From assembly GCA_013694885.1 (NCBI GenBank), contig JACDBO010000237.1, forward strand, positions 1 to 14,134: 14,134 nt of DNA, in the 5' to 3' direction. The translations under genes and the position numbers were made by a program. Shown piece after piece: positions 6,561 to 13,919 of the stretch. Under the pieces are notes generated by a model. That model searched no databases, was not told the origin of the DNA, and saw only the letters and a program-made list of their open reading frames with translations. The number at the start of each line of letters is the position of its first letter. The first letter of the stretch is position 1. The DNA comes from Chloroflexia bacterium (GTDB taxonomy: Bacteria > Chloroflexota > Chloroflexia > Thermomicrobiales > UBA6265).

Positions 6561-8166
6561 TAGGTCTGTCGCGACGCCGGACGCGCCCGTCACCACTCCC
6601 ACCCATCAACCGCACTCGCGACCGGTGCTCACGCCGTCCGCTGCGGTGGAGCACCGTCGACCCCTCGTGATCGGGCCGCTTGGCCTGGCTGTCATGTTCT
6701 GGCTGGCATCGGTGGCGATGGTCTACGCGCTGCTGGCGACGCCCGTCGAGCAGGGCAACCGCGGCTTGATGAACCTGACCGAGTCGCTGGGTTCACTGGA
6801 ACGCGTGGCGCTCTGGCAGCGGGCGTTGTGGTGGCTACCCGGTGCCGAGGCGGGGGGTGGCTTCATCTCTTGGTCGCCGCTAGCAATCAACTGGACCGTC
6901 CGGGCCGCCCTGGTCGCGATGTTCGCGCTCCACGCCTGGGCGTTCTGGCGCTGCTGGCGAGGCGAGGCGAGCTCGCTCGGCCGCTGGCTCGTCGGACCCA
7001 TCGGCGCGCATGTGATCATGCTCGGCTTCGTGCCGTCCAACGCCGACGTATTTTATTACGGGATGAGCGGCGACCTTGCCAACAACGGCAATAACCCGTA
7101 CCTCTTTCCCCTCTACCAGTTTCCCGATCACCCCCTTCTCCCGTATAACCACTGGGTGGACATGAAGGCCGTCTATGGGCCGTTCTGGACGGCGATCAGC
7201 CAGGGCATCGTGGCGGTGAGCGGCCCCGACCCCGTCGCTGCCGTGCTCGGATTCAAGATCTTCCTCGGCGTGAGTGCTATCGGTCTGGCACTGTTTGTGG
7301 CGTGGCTCACACAGCGCCTGACCGGGAGCCGGCAACTCGGACTCGCCGCCGGTGTCCTGGTTGCGTGGCAACCGAATCTGATCATCGAGAGCAGTGGTCA
7401 GGCACACAACGACGCGGTCATGCTCCTGCTGGCGACGGCTGGGCTGGGGTTGGCGGTGCTCGGCGGGGCGCGGTCGTTGCGCGGCGCGATCGTGTTGGTC
7501 GCCGCCTCGGCGGTAGTCAAGTATGTGACCCTGCCGCTGCTTGGGCTCCTCGCCCTGGTCCGGCTAAAAGACATCGGCCGTGACGGTGTGGTCCGCACCG
7601 CGCGGGCGTGGGGACTCGACGCGCTGGCCGCCGCGGCCGTGGTGGTGGCCGCGTTCGCGCCCTTCTGGGTGGGCGCTGGGACCTTGGCGGAGATGCTCAC
7701 CGAGCCAGGGCGTCTCTTTAACAACCCGCTCTGGTATCTGCCCTATCTCGGCGTCCACAAGCTGGCCGGCGACATCGTCGATCCGGTCTTCTTCGTCGGC
7801 ATCCGCCTTCTCCTGATGCTCGCCACGATCGCGGTGCTCGCCTGGATCGCGGTGTGGCTCGGACGTCAGTTGTCTTGGGGGAAACCCGCGAGTGATGAGC
7901 GGAGCGGATCTCTGCTGCCCTGGTGGACTGGTCGTCTGCTGACCGCGTGGACGGCGGTGCTGGCGACGCTGGCGCTGCTGCCCGTCAACTCCCACGCTTG
8001 GTACTGGACATGGCCGATCGTGCCGGTCGCGCTGTTGGTCACATTCCGCGCGTCCGCGGTGCCAGTTGACGGCGTCGGCCCGGCGCTGCCGCGCTGGTTC
8101 TGGTCGTATCTGGTGCTGACGGCGTTGCTGACGCTCGCCTATCACACGCGAGTCGTGCATTTCTAG
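6556..8166 (+). CDS. MptA/MptB-like polyprenol-phosphate-dependent GT-C glycosyltransferase (mannosyltransferase-like)
   Basis: This 536-residue polytopic membrane protein has about 11-12 predicted transmembrane segments, the first near residues 38-61, after a polar N-terminus of about 35 residues. The pattern is that of GT-C enzymes using lipid-phosphate sugar donors. The first extracytoplasmic loop carries an Asp in SNADVFYY (D164), then DLANNGNNPY and VYGPFW (207-211). A GQAHNDAVM motif follows at 281-289 (H284, N285, D286), as in MptA/MptB alpha-1,6-mannosyltransferases, and a late HAWYWTWP segment (480-487). It probably adds hexoses to a cell-envelope glycan or glycolipid; the exact sugar and acceptor cannot be read. 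GTG 6556 is used; no ribosome site is visible and a TAGACT box lies 7 bases upstream, so leaderless translation is possible. It is divergent from the dehydrogenase and apparently monocistronic. Confidence 0.85.
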   Translation: MNRSVATPDAPVTTPTHQPHSRPVLTPSAAVEHRRPLVIGPLGLAVMFWLASVAMVYALLATPVEQGNRGLMNLTESLGSLERVALWQRALWWLPGAEAGGGFISWSPLAINWTVRAALVAMFALHAWAFWRCWRGEASSLGRWLVGPIGAHVIMLGFVPSNADVFYYGMSGDLANNGNNPYLFPLYQFPDHPLLPYNHWVDMKAVYGPFWTAISQGIVAVSGPDPVAAVLGFKIFLGVSAIGLALFVAWLTQRLTGSRQLGLAAGVLVAWQPNLIIESSGQAHNDAVMLLLATAGLGLAVLGGARSLRGAIVLVAASAVVKYVTLPLLGLLALVRLKDIGRDGVVRTARAWGLDALAAAAVVVAAFAPFWVGAGTLAEMLTEPGRLFNNPLWYLPYLGVHKLAGDIVDPVFFVGIRLLLMLATIAVLAWIAVWLGRQLSWGKPASDERSGSLLPWWTGRLLTAWTAVLATLALLPVNSHAWYWTWPIVPVALLVTFRASAVPVDGVGPALPRWFWSYLVLTALLTLAYHTRVVHF

Positions 8167-8200
8167 CGCGTCGAATGCACCTCGTTTCGGAGCATCCGCG

Positions 8201-9361
8201 TCACCAGTTCGTGTACGCGCCGTCGGGCCGGCGCCAGCGAGGTGGCGCCCAGAACTCGAAGGGGTGGTCCACCGCCGCGGCTTCATCGAACTCGACGCCG
8301 AGTCCGGGTGCGGTCGGGAGCGGGAAGCTGCCGCCCTCCTGCTCGATGGCGACCGGGAAGAGATCGCGCGGGCGGTCACGGTCGTGCGCCGGGAAGTATT
8401 CGAGGAACGCGAAGTTGGAAGTTGAGCAGGCGAGGTGGACGCTGGCGGCGGTGGCGATCGGACCGCGCGGGTTGTGCGGCATCAGGTCGATGTAGTGCGT
8501 CTCGCACCAACCGGCGATCTTGCGCGCCTCGGTGATCCCGCCGACGTTGCAGAGGTCGAGCCGCGCGAAGTTGAGGAGGCCGCTCTCCACATAAGGCGCG
8601 AACGCCCATTTGCTCGAGAACTCCTCGCCGATGGCGAACGGCACGCGGGTCATGGATCGAAGTTGCCGGTAGGCCTCGGGGTCCTCGCAGCGGATCGGCT
8701 CTTCGACGAAGAGGAGGTGGAGATCCTCGACGCGCTGGCAGAAGAGCGCGGCTTCGGCCGGGTTGAGCCGGTGGTGAAAGTCGATGGCCAGCGCCACCTC
8801 GTCGCCGAGTTCGCGCCGGAGTTCACCCAGCCAGTGGACGGCGGCGTTGATCGAGTCGTGCGGGTCGTAGATCGAGCCGTCGACACCGGTCCAGTCCAGG
8901 TTGAGCATCCCTGGTGTGAAGCGGAGCACCCGCCACCCTTCGGTGATGGCGACTTTGGCCTTGTCGATGACGTCCGGGCCGGAGAGCGTGCCTGGTGTGG
9001 CGAAGCACGGGACGCGCTCTCGGACAGCGCCACCCAGGAGTTGCCAGACCGGGACGCCGAGCGACTTGCCGAGGATGTCCCAGAGGGCGATGTCGATGGC
9101 GGAGATGACCGCGGCGGTGATCTTGCCGCCCTCGAAGTAGGCGCCGCGGTAGAGCAGTTGCCAGGTGTGCTCGATTCGGCGCGGGTCCTCGCCGACTAGG
9201 CCGTGCGCGAAATGGTCCAGCATCCCCTGCATCGCCAGCTCGCGGCCGGAGATGCCGCCCTCGCCGACGCCGGTGATCCCCTGATCCGTCTCGACCTTGA
9301 CGACGAACTGATTCCGATGCCGCACCTTGATCGGGAACCCCTTTATCGCCGTGATCTTCAT
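8201..9361 (-). CDS. Enolase-superfamily sugar acid dehydratase, D-galactonate dehydratase (DgoD)-like
   Basis: This is a 386-residue mandelate racemase/muconate lactonizing enzyme family protein, full length. The N-terminal capping domain begins MKITAIKGFP; the TIM-barrel holds Mg ligands D194 (IDFHHR, with H196), E220 (FVEEPI) and E246 (AIGEE). The later acid/base residues H296 (MPHNPRGP) and E321 (FLEYF) are also present. There is no KxK pair on the second barrel strand. The DFH motif and the C-terminus ending in a PxWRxxDG segment agree with the galactonate dehydratase group, which beta-eliminates water from aldonic acids to 2-keto-3-deoxy acids. GEE replaces the GER of E. coli DgoD, so substrate may differ. 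ATG 9361 has GGAGGT 8 bases upstream, separated by an A-run. No kinase or aldolase of a Ley-Doudoroff-like route is adjacent. Confidence 0.9.
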   Translation of the reverse strand: MKITAIKGFPIKVRHRNQFVVKVETDQGITGVGEGGISGRELAMQGMLDHFAHGLVGEDPRRIEHTWQLLYRGAYFEGGKITAAVISAIDIALWDILGKSLGVPVWQLLGGAVRERVPCFATPGTLSGPDVIDKAKVAITEGWRVLRFTPGMLNLDWTGVDGSIYDPHDSINAAVHWLGELRRELGDEVALAIDFHHRLNPAEAALFCQRVEDLHLLFVEEPIRCEDPEAYRQLRSMTRVPFAIGEEFSSKWAFAPYVESGLLNFARLDLCNVGGITEARKIAGWCETHYIDLMPHNPRGPIATAASVHLACSTSNFAFLEYFPAHDRDRPRDLFPVAIEQEGGSFPLPTAPGLGVEFDEAAAVDHPFEFWAPPRWRRPDGAYTNW

Positions 9362-9403
9362 GTTTTTTTACCTCCATTCCGCTTGTCGCCTTTGACCGGA
9401 GTT

Positions 9404-9432
9404 CCTATAGCAGGGGCATTCACATCGAGCAA
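9404..9432 (-). promoter_or_regulatory. Candidate promoter for the DgoD-like dehydratase
   Basis: On the minus strand there is TTGCTC (9432-9427), a 17-base spacer and TATAGG (9409-9404), with a predicted start near 9397 and a 36-base leader carrying the strong GGAGGT site. The match is 3/6 at -35 and 4/6 at -10. The rest of 9433-9545, between this and the upstream kinase stop, shows no convincing terminator. Confidence 0.35.
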
Positions 9433-9545
9433 GGGCAATCTTCTCAAGCCGCTGATGCAGGCTCGCTTGCCAGGTTCCGACGCCTGTCATTTCTCGCTGC
9501 GGCTCGAACTGACCGATTGGGTGGGCGGATGGATGCGGTCACCTT

Positions 9546-10367
9546 TCACGCCGGGCAGTAGGATCGCCGTTCGAGGGTGCGGCGCAGGGACGCCGCATGT
9601 AGTTCGACATAAGCAATGTCGTGCAGGGCGCTGGTGTGCAGTCCTTGCTCGTAGAGGTGGACAAAGCCGGGGAGGCCGGCGCGGCCCCATTCCTCGACCG
9701 TGTCGTAGGCAGAGCGCTGACGCTGGAGGATGGTGGCGACGATGCCTTCGCGCTCAACGAGGCCGTAGGCGTCGCAGAACAGAACAGCGCGGCGGGCGCG
9801 TTCGTCGGGCGGGCCAAAGCGATCATCCGGGTAGAAGGGAACGAACCGCCACAACGCGTAGGCGATATCCCACGTTGGCGGTGCGGGTGCGGCAAGGTCC
9901 CAGTCGATCAGGGCGACCGGCGCGCCCTGCCAGAAGATGGTGTTCCACGGAGCAGCATCGTTGTGACAGATGATCGGTCCGCCCGCGGGAGCGCCCACCG
10001 CACGCGGCCATGCGAGACTCGGATCGGGGACGAATGATGCGACGGCATCGTGATAGGCGCGCAGGAGGCGTGCGATCGCGATGAGCGCGGAGTCGCCATC
10101 GATGCCCTCCAGCGTAGATGATCCAGACTCACCCGCTATGTAGCTCAGCACCTCGCGACCGTCGCCGTCCATATCGAGCAGGCGGGGTGAGCCCTCGAAG
10201 TCGATCTCTTCGAGGTGACGGAGCAGGGCATGCGTGGCCGGCCACCAGGCCGATCGCGCGCGATGCACCCTGTCCCCTCGGCGTACCACCGGCGTCATGT
10301 TGCCGTCGGCGAAACGCTCCTCGACCGGCGAGTGCGAAGGGTCAGATGGACCTGTCGTCGGGGTCAT
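9546..10367 (-). CDS. Aminoglycoside phosphotransferase (APH)/choline kinase-fold phosphotransferase
   Basis: This 273-residue protein has the protein-kinase-like APH fold. The Brenner catalytic loop is HNDAAPWN (H135, D137, N142) and the metal-binding Asp lies in IDWD (D155), followed by the conserved WDIAYALWR segment (D167). The N-lobe is short and lacks an obvious glycine loop; it has the GNMTPVVRRGD strand seen in many unassigned APH-like proteins. The phosphate acceptor could be an aminoglycoside or macrolide, but equally a small metabolite. ATG 10367 is chosen because it overlaps the ABC-F stop codon in an ATGA arrangement, indicating translational coupling; a longer in-frame form starting at 10424 would overlap ABC-F by 61 bases and adds no conserved sequence. 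A start at the internal Met of NMTP is also possible. Confidence 0.85.
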   Translation of the reverse strand: MTPTTGPSDPSHSPVEERFADGNMTPVVRRGDRVHRARSAWWPATHALLRHLEEIDFEGSPRLLDMDGDGREVLSYIAGESGSSTLEGIDGDSALIAIARLLRAYHDAVASFVPDPSLAWPRAVGAPAGGPIICHNDAAPWNTIFWQGAPVALIDWDLAAPAPPTWDIAYALWRFVPFYPDDRFGPPDERARRAVLFCDAYGLVEREGIVATILQRQRSAYDTVEEWGRAGLPGFVHLYEQGLHTSALHDIAYVELHAASLRRTLERRSYCPA

Positions 10368-12019
10368 GGCGTCTGCACTCTTGGTCGAATCGTCGCCGGG
10401 TCGATCTCGCGAAGGGTTCCGCAACGCAGCTCGACCACGCGGGTCGCCAGCCGCTCGATGGCGAAGCGGTCATGCAGCACCATCAGCAGGGTGCCTTCGA
10501 ATTGCCCGAGCGCCTCCTCGAACTGCTCGCGGGCATCGATGTCGAGGTGGTTCAGCGGTTCGTCGAGGAGCAGCAGGTTCGCGCCGCGCAGGACCAGGAG
10601 CGCGAGCATCAACCGCGCCCGCTCGCCGTAGGAGAGGTCTGCGATGCGCCGGTGGACCATCTCGCCGCCGAAGAGAAAGCGGTGCAGGAAGGTGCGCATC
10701 TCCGTCTCCGATCCGGCCGCAACCGCGCGGGCCTGCGCCAGCACGGTGCGTTCCACATCGAGCGTCTCTTGTTCCTGCGCGAAATGGCCAACGGAGACCC
10801 CGGTCCCGAGCCGCGCTGTGCCCTCGTCCGGGGTCAGTTCGCCGGTGAGGATGCGGATCAGGGTGGATTTCCCCGCCCCGTTGGGTCCGATCAGGGCGAC
10901 TCGTTCGCCGTGCCGAAGGTGGAAATCCAGATTTTGCAGAATGGTCGTGTCTCCGAATCGGAACGTGACGCCGTCGAGCTGGACGACATCTCTCGCTCCA
11001 TCAGCCGCCTCGTTGAAGGCGAGTGCGAGACCCCAACGTTGCTCCGGTTTGTCGATCCGCTCCTCAGAATCGAGCAGTCGCCCCAACTTGCGCTCGCGCA
11101 CCTTGGCGGTCCGGGCAACCTTTTTGGCGATTCTGCGCCAGTGGTCGTTGTTCGTCCCGGTCTCGATCCCTTTGGCGGCTCCCTGTGTTTGGCGGATATC
11201 TCGTTCGACCCGAGCGATGTCGCGCCGCTGCCGTTCGTAGGCATCTACTTGCGCCTCTTTGGCGGCTTGCTTTGCCGTCAGGTAGTCGCTGTAGTTGCCG
11301 GTGTATGACGTGAGCGAGTGTGTCCCCGCGTCGAGCTCGAAGATCGTCGATGCGATCTGGTCGAGGAAACCGCGGTCGTGGGAGACGATCAGGAGCGCGC
11401 CGTCATAGGCCGTGAGGAAACCGGCGAGCCAGTCGAGGGCGTCGAGGTCGAGGTGGTTGGTGGGTTCGTCGAGGAGGAGCAGATCCGGCCGGGTGGCGAG
11501 GAGACCGGCCAACCCGGCGCGCGTCTTCTGCCCGCCGGAGAGCGTCGCCAAAGGCCTCGTCAAATCGGACTCCGGGAGGCCAAGCCGGTCGAGCAGTGCC
11601 GTCAATGCATCAAGCTTTTCGTAGCCACCGGCGGCCTCGAATCGGTCGAGAGCATCGTCATAGACAGATGCGGCGTCGGCCGCGTCGTGGCTGTCGTCGG
11701 CGAGAGCCACCGAGGCCGCGTCGAGGGCGCGGCTGGCGCGGAGCAGGCCACTGGTTGGGATGTCGAGCAGGTCGGCGAGCGTCCCACCGGGGAGGTCGGC
11801 GAATCCCTGGCGCAGGTAACCGATGCGCATGGTGGGCGTGCGGCTGATGGCGCCGCCGTCCGGTTCGATGTCGCCGGCAAGCAGCGCAAGCAATGTGGTC
11901 TTGCCCGAACCGTTGGTGCCGACCAGCCCGATGCGGTCACCGCGGCTGATGGAGACGGTTATCGAGTCGAGGATTAGGTTGTCGCCGTAGCGTTTGGACA
12001 GGTGGCTCAGGGTCAGCAT
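10364..12019 (-). CDS. ABC-F family ATPase (duplicated nucleotide-binding domains, ribosome-associated type)
   Basis: This 551-residue cytoplasmic protein has two ABC domains and no membrane segment, the hallmark of ABC-F proteins. These act at the ribosomal E site in translation control or in protection from ribosome-targeting antibiotics. Domain 1 has Walker A GTNGSGKTT (34-42), signature LSGGQ (160-164), Walker B LLLLDEP (D184, E185) and SHD (213-215). The charged linker at about 249-325 is the P-site-tRNA-interaction region and is of moderate length. Domain 2 has Walker A GPNGAGKST (378-386), signature LSYGE (462-466), Walker B D486-E487 and LHD in place of SHD. ATG 12019 has GGGAG a few bases upstream. 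The stop overlaps the next gene's start by 4 bases. Resistance versus housekeeping subfamily cannot be settled by eye. Confidence 0.93.
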   Translation of the reverse strand: MLTLSHLSKRYGDNLILDSITVSISRGDRIGLVGTNGSGKTTLLALLAGDIEPDGGAISRTPTMRIGYLRQGFADLPGGTLADLLDIPTSGLLRASRALDAASVALADDSHDAADAASVYDDALDRFEAAGGYEKLDALTALLDRLGLPESDLTRPLATLSGGQKTRAGLAGLLATRPDLLLLDEPTNHLDLDALDWLAGFLTAYDGALLIVSHDRGFLDQIASTIFELDAGTHSLTSYTGNYSDYLTAKQAAKEAQVDAYERQRRDIARVERDIRQTQGAAKGIETGTNNDHWRRIAKKVARTAKVRERKLGRLLDSEERIDKPEQRWGLALAFNEAADGARDVVQLDGVTFRFGDTTILQNLDFHLRHGERVALIGPNGAGKSTLIRILTGELTPDEGTARLGTGVSVGHFAQEQETLDVERTVLAQARAVAAGSETEMRTFLHRFLFGGEMVHRRIADLSYGERARLMLALLVLRGANLLLLDEPLNHLDIDAREQFEEALGQFEGTLLMVLHDRFAIERLATRVVELRCGTLREIDPATIRPRVQTP

Positions 12020-12148
12020 CGCACTCCCACGTCGCGTCGACGCCGGTCCGCGACGCAGAGCGCCGGGTCGGTGTCCCGGAGGATGTCCGCGCCGTGGCGG
12101 ATCGCTCCGCGCACGGGAGTGCTAGTCGATCAAGGGTCGCGAGCCTCC

Positions 12149-12164
12149 TGTGAAAGGTGTCACG
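12149..12164. promoter_or_regulatory. CRP/FNR-like site TGTGA-N6-TCACG
   Basis: TGTGA (12149-12153), six bases, and TCACG (12160-12164) match the CRP consensus TGTGA-N6-TCACA at 9 of 10 positions. It lies about 130 bases upstream of the ABC-F start and 27 bases past the stop of the small acidic gene, a suitable place for control of the ABC-F/kinase pair. No clear -35/-10 pair was found in 12020-12190, so the promoter itself is unlocated. Confidence 0.25.
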
Positions 12165-12190
12165 AACGGCGCGGCACAGTGGTGCCGGCG

Positions 12191-12445
12191 CTAGGCCAGG
12201 TCGTCTTCTGCCGTGCTCGCCTCAGTTTCGAGGGCCGAGAGGGCGTAGTTGTCGATCTCCTGCTGGATGGCGTCGCGCAGGTTGATGAGATCGACGAGGT
12301 CGAGACCGGCGATGACGGCGTTGTTCTCCGGGTCATTGGCGTCATCGGTCCCGGGAACGACCCGGAACTCGACCTCGACGGTTTCCTCGCCGTCGAGCTC
12401 CTCACCGGTCGGGAGCTCGTCCATATAGATGTTGTACGTCTCCAC
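12191..12445 (-). CDS. Small, very acidic protein of unknown function
   Basis: I do not recognise this 84-residue protein. It is rich in Asp and Glu (GEELDGEE, ETVEVEF), with a probable beta-strand N-terminal half (TYNIYMDEL, VEVEFRVVPG) and a helical C-terminal half (LVDLINLRDAIQQEIDNYALSAL). There is no signal peptide or membrane segment. GTG 12445 is preferred because AAGGAG (12460-12455) lies 9 bases upstream; an in-frame ATG at 12463 would give 90 residues but would put that site inside the gene, with no comparable site of its own. It lies 171 bases upstream of ABC-F on the same strand and is divergent from the lipoprotein gene. A TATGAT box and a leader hairpin lie upstream, supporting a real gene. 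The overlapping plus-strand open frame looks like its shadow. Confidence 0.6.
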   Translation of the reverse strand: METYNIYMDELPTGEELDGEETVEVEFRVVPGTDDANDPENNAVIAGLDLVDLINLRDAIQQEIDNYALSALETEASTAEDDLA

Positions 12446-12454
12446 GCCGTCTCT

Positions 12455-12460
12455 CTCCTT
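12455..12460 (-). promoter_or_regulatory. Ribosome binding site that decides the start of the small acidic gene
   Basis: AAGGAG on the minus strand lies directly after an in-frame ATG (12463-12461) and 9 bases before an in-frame GTG (12445). It is the only strong Shine-Dalgarno-like sequence here and so favours the GTG start. Confidence 0.45.
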
Positions 12461-12478
12461 CATTGCAAGCTGCCTGTG

Positions 12479-12495
12479 GCGCCGCTCAACGGCGC
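12479..12495. other. Leader hairpin upstream of the small acidic gene
   Basis: GCGCCG (12479-12484), loop CTCAA and CGGCGC (12490-12495) form a perfect 6-bp GC stem. It lies between the predicted -10 box (12529-12534) and the ribosome binding site at 12455-12460, in the presumed 5' leader of the small gene. It might stabilise the mRNA or modulate translation. Confidence 0.35.
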
Positions 12496-12528
12496 GGGCC
12501 TCTCCACCCGCTGTCGGCAACCCAATCT

Positions 12529-12534
12529 ATCATA
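12529..12534 (-). promoter_or_regulatory. Candidate -10 box for the small acidic gene
   Basis: TATGAT on the minus strand matches the -10 consensus at 5/6 positions and would give a leader of about 75 bases. No recognisable -35 box stands 16-18 bases upstream. Between here and the lipoprotein start at 12693 there is also an inverted repeat CGATC-N6-GATCG (12565-12580), and no convincing plus-strand promoter pair. Confidence 0.3.
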
Positions 12535-12692
12535 CTCGCTTCATTGCCGCTGCTGCGTCGCGCTCGATCGCTCGAGATCGTGGTTGGTCCGGCAGCCCGG
12601 CAACGGGGAACCACCCGGGCGGTTGATGCCGGCACGATCCCGTATCCTTGGTGTCTTGTCAGACGGAGTCGCTGCCGTGAGGTGGGGAACGT

Positions 12693-13907
12693 GTGGGTGG
12701 TGAGTTGGATTCACGGCGATGGTCGCGGCGAGGGCTACTGGCCGCCGGGGCGGGGGCGCTTGCCTTCGCCGCGGTGGGCTGCGCCGACGACGAGCCGGAG
12801 CAGGCGGCAACGCGAGGAGCAGCGACGATCGATGCGGCGCTGACGCCGCCGTCGACCCAACTGCCCCCGACGCCGACGCAGCCGCCGCTGACCTCGCCGG
12901 TCCCTGGCTATCTGGACCCCGCCCGTTGGCAGGGAAGGACGCTGATCGTCGCCTCGCCGGGTGTCGGTGATTATCTCGACGCGCTCGAATCGGCGTTCCT
13001 GGAGCCGTTTGCCGAGGCCACCGGCGCGACTGTTCAGCATCAGCAGTATGGGCCGGAAGGTGTCGCCAGTCTCCAAGATCAAGTCGACAACGACGATCAT
13101 GTCTGGGACGTCATGCTCGTGCCGGCATCCAGCGTGCTCCCACTTGCGCGGACCGAGTACCTGGCGCCGATTGACTACAATGTCGTCGACCCGAATGCGC
13201 TCTACGACGCGGTGGCGATGCAGCATGGGGTTGGGGCAGCGCTCTACGCGACCGTCATCGTCTACCCGGCGGTGACCGGCGAGGCTCCGGCGGACTGGCC
13301 AGCGTTCTGGGACCTCTCGCGCGCTGGCGGGACGCGGGCACTGCGCCGCAGCCCGGTGGGCACGTTCGAGTTTGCCCTGCTCGCCGATGGTGTCGAGCAA
13401 GGGAGTCTCTACCCACTCGACACGCCGCGCGCCTTCGGCAGCCTGGAGCGCATCCGCGCGGCGACGCTGTTCTGGGAAGACAGCAAGCAGCCGGTGGAGC
13501 TGGTGCGCACCGAGCAGGTCGGTCTGGCCGCCGCCTGGACGGTGCGCACGGTATTGCCGGATGTGGCCTCGTTGATTCGCACCCAGTGGCAAGGCGGCAT
13601 GATGTCGGCTGATTCGTGGGTGATTCCCCGTGGGATTACCAATACCGACATGGCGATGAGTTTCATAGGTTTCGCCACGCGCGCCATCCCGACGGCCAAT
13701 TTTGCCCGCTTGCAGCCATTCGCGCCGGTGAACCGGGACGCGCTGACGCTGCTGCGCCCGGATGTGGTCGAATCGCTGCCCACCGCGCCGAGTCACGTCG
13801 ATCAACTCTTTTTCGAGGGCTGGAGCTACTGGGCCGACAACCTCGACCGCCTGACCGCCCAGTTCGAGGAATGGCTGCTGAACCCGCCGGCGTCGCCCGC
13901 GGCGTGA
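12693..13907 (+). CDS. Tat-exported lipoprotein, spermidine/putrescine-type (PotD/family 8) ABC solute-binding protein
   Basis: This 404-residue protein resembles the substrate-binding component of polyamine/thiamine/iron-type importers (SBP_bac_8/PotD-like). The N-terminus has a twin-arginine motif (SRRGLLAAG, R12-R13), a hydrophobic run, and a lipobox-like AVGC with lipid-anchor candidate C30. A Pro/Thr-rich tether follows at about 50-70. The binding-protein core starts at LIVASPGVGDYLDALESAF, with VWDVMLVPASSVL near 138-150 and typical late segments ADSWVIPRG and AMSFIGFA. The GTG at 12693 has GAGGTG 8 bases upstream. It has no adjacent permease or ATPase: the upstream gene is divergent and the downstream one convergent, so it is an orphan in this window. 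Ligand unknown; polyamine binding is only a family-level guess. Confidence 0.88.
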   Translation: MGGELDSRRWSRRGLLAAGAGALAFAAVGCADDEPEQAATRGAATIDAALTPPSTQLPPTPTQPPLTSPVPGYLDPARWQGRTLIVASPGVGDYLDALESAFLEPFAEATGATVQHQQYGPEGVASLQDQVDNDDHVWDVMLVPASSVLPLARTEYLAPIDYNVVDPNALYDAVAMQHGVGAALYATVIVYPAVTGEAPADWPAFWDLSRAGGTRALRRSPVGTFEFALLADGVEQGSLYPLDTPRAFGSLERIRAATLFWEDSKQPVELVRTEQVGLAAAWTVRTVLPDVASLIRTQWQGGMMSADSWVIPRGITNTDMAMSFIGFATRAIPTANFARLQPFAPVNRDALTLLRPDVVESLPTAPSHVDQLFFEGWSYWADNLDRLTAQFEEWLLNPPASPAA

Positions 13908-13919
13908 CGCGGGAGAGCC

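Noticed and set aside
8167..8200. Terminator between the convergent glycosyltransferase and dehydratase genes.
   Set aside because: The 34-base gap has no stem longer than four pairs, so no terminator is called.
9446..9545. Possible structured leader or riboswitch between the kinase and the dehydratase.
   Set aside because: Only a short GACCG/CGGTC pairing with a 20-base loop is visible; no known riboswitch core pattern was found and the predicted dehydratase transcript starts well downstream.
9203..9973. A plus-strand open frame across the dehydratase/kinase intergenic region.
   Set aside because: It starts antisense to the dehydratase and ends antisense to the kinase; no family resemblance or start signal.
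10118..11308. A 396-codon plus-strand open frame spanning the kinase/ABC-F junction.
   Set aside because: It is antisense to both genes, whose catalytic motifs are intact, and its arginine/alanine-rich translation matches nothing.
12002..12703. A plus-strand open frame of 233 codons covering the small acidic gene.
   Set aside because: It begins inside ABC-F antisense, has no ribosome site, and runs through the region where the minus-strand -10 box, leader hairpin and ribosome site lie.
12735..13805. A 356-codon minus-strand open frame opposite the lipoprotein.
   Set aside because: The plus-strand gene has a full Tat/lipobox signal and binding-protein motifs; the antisense translation is a His/Arg-rich shadow.
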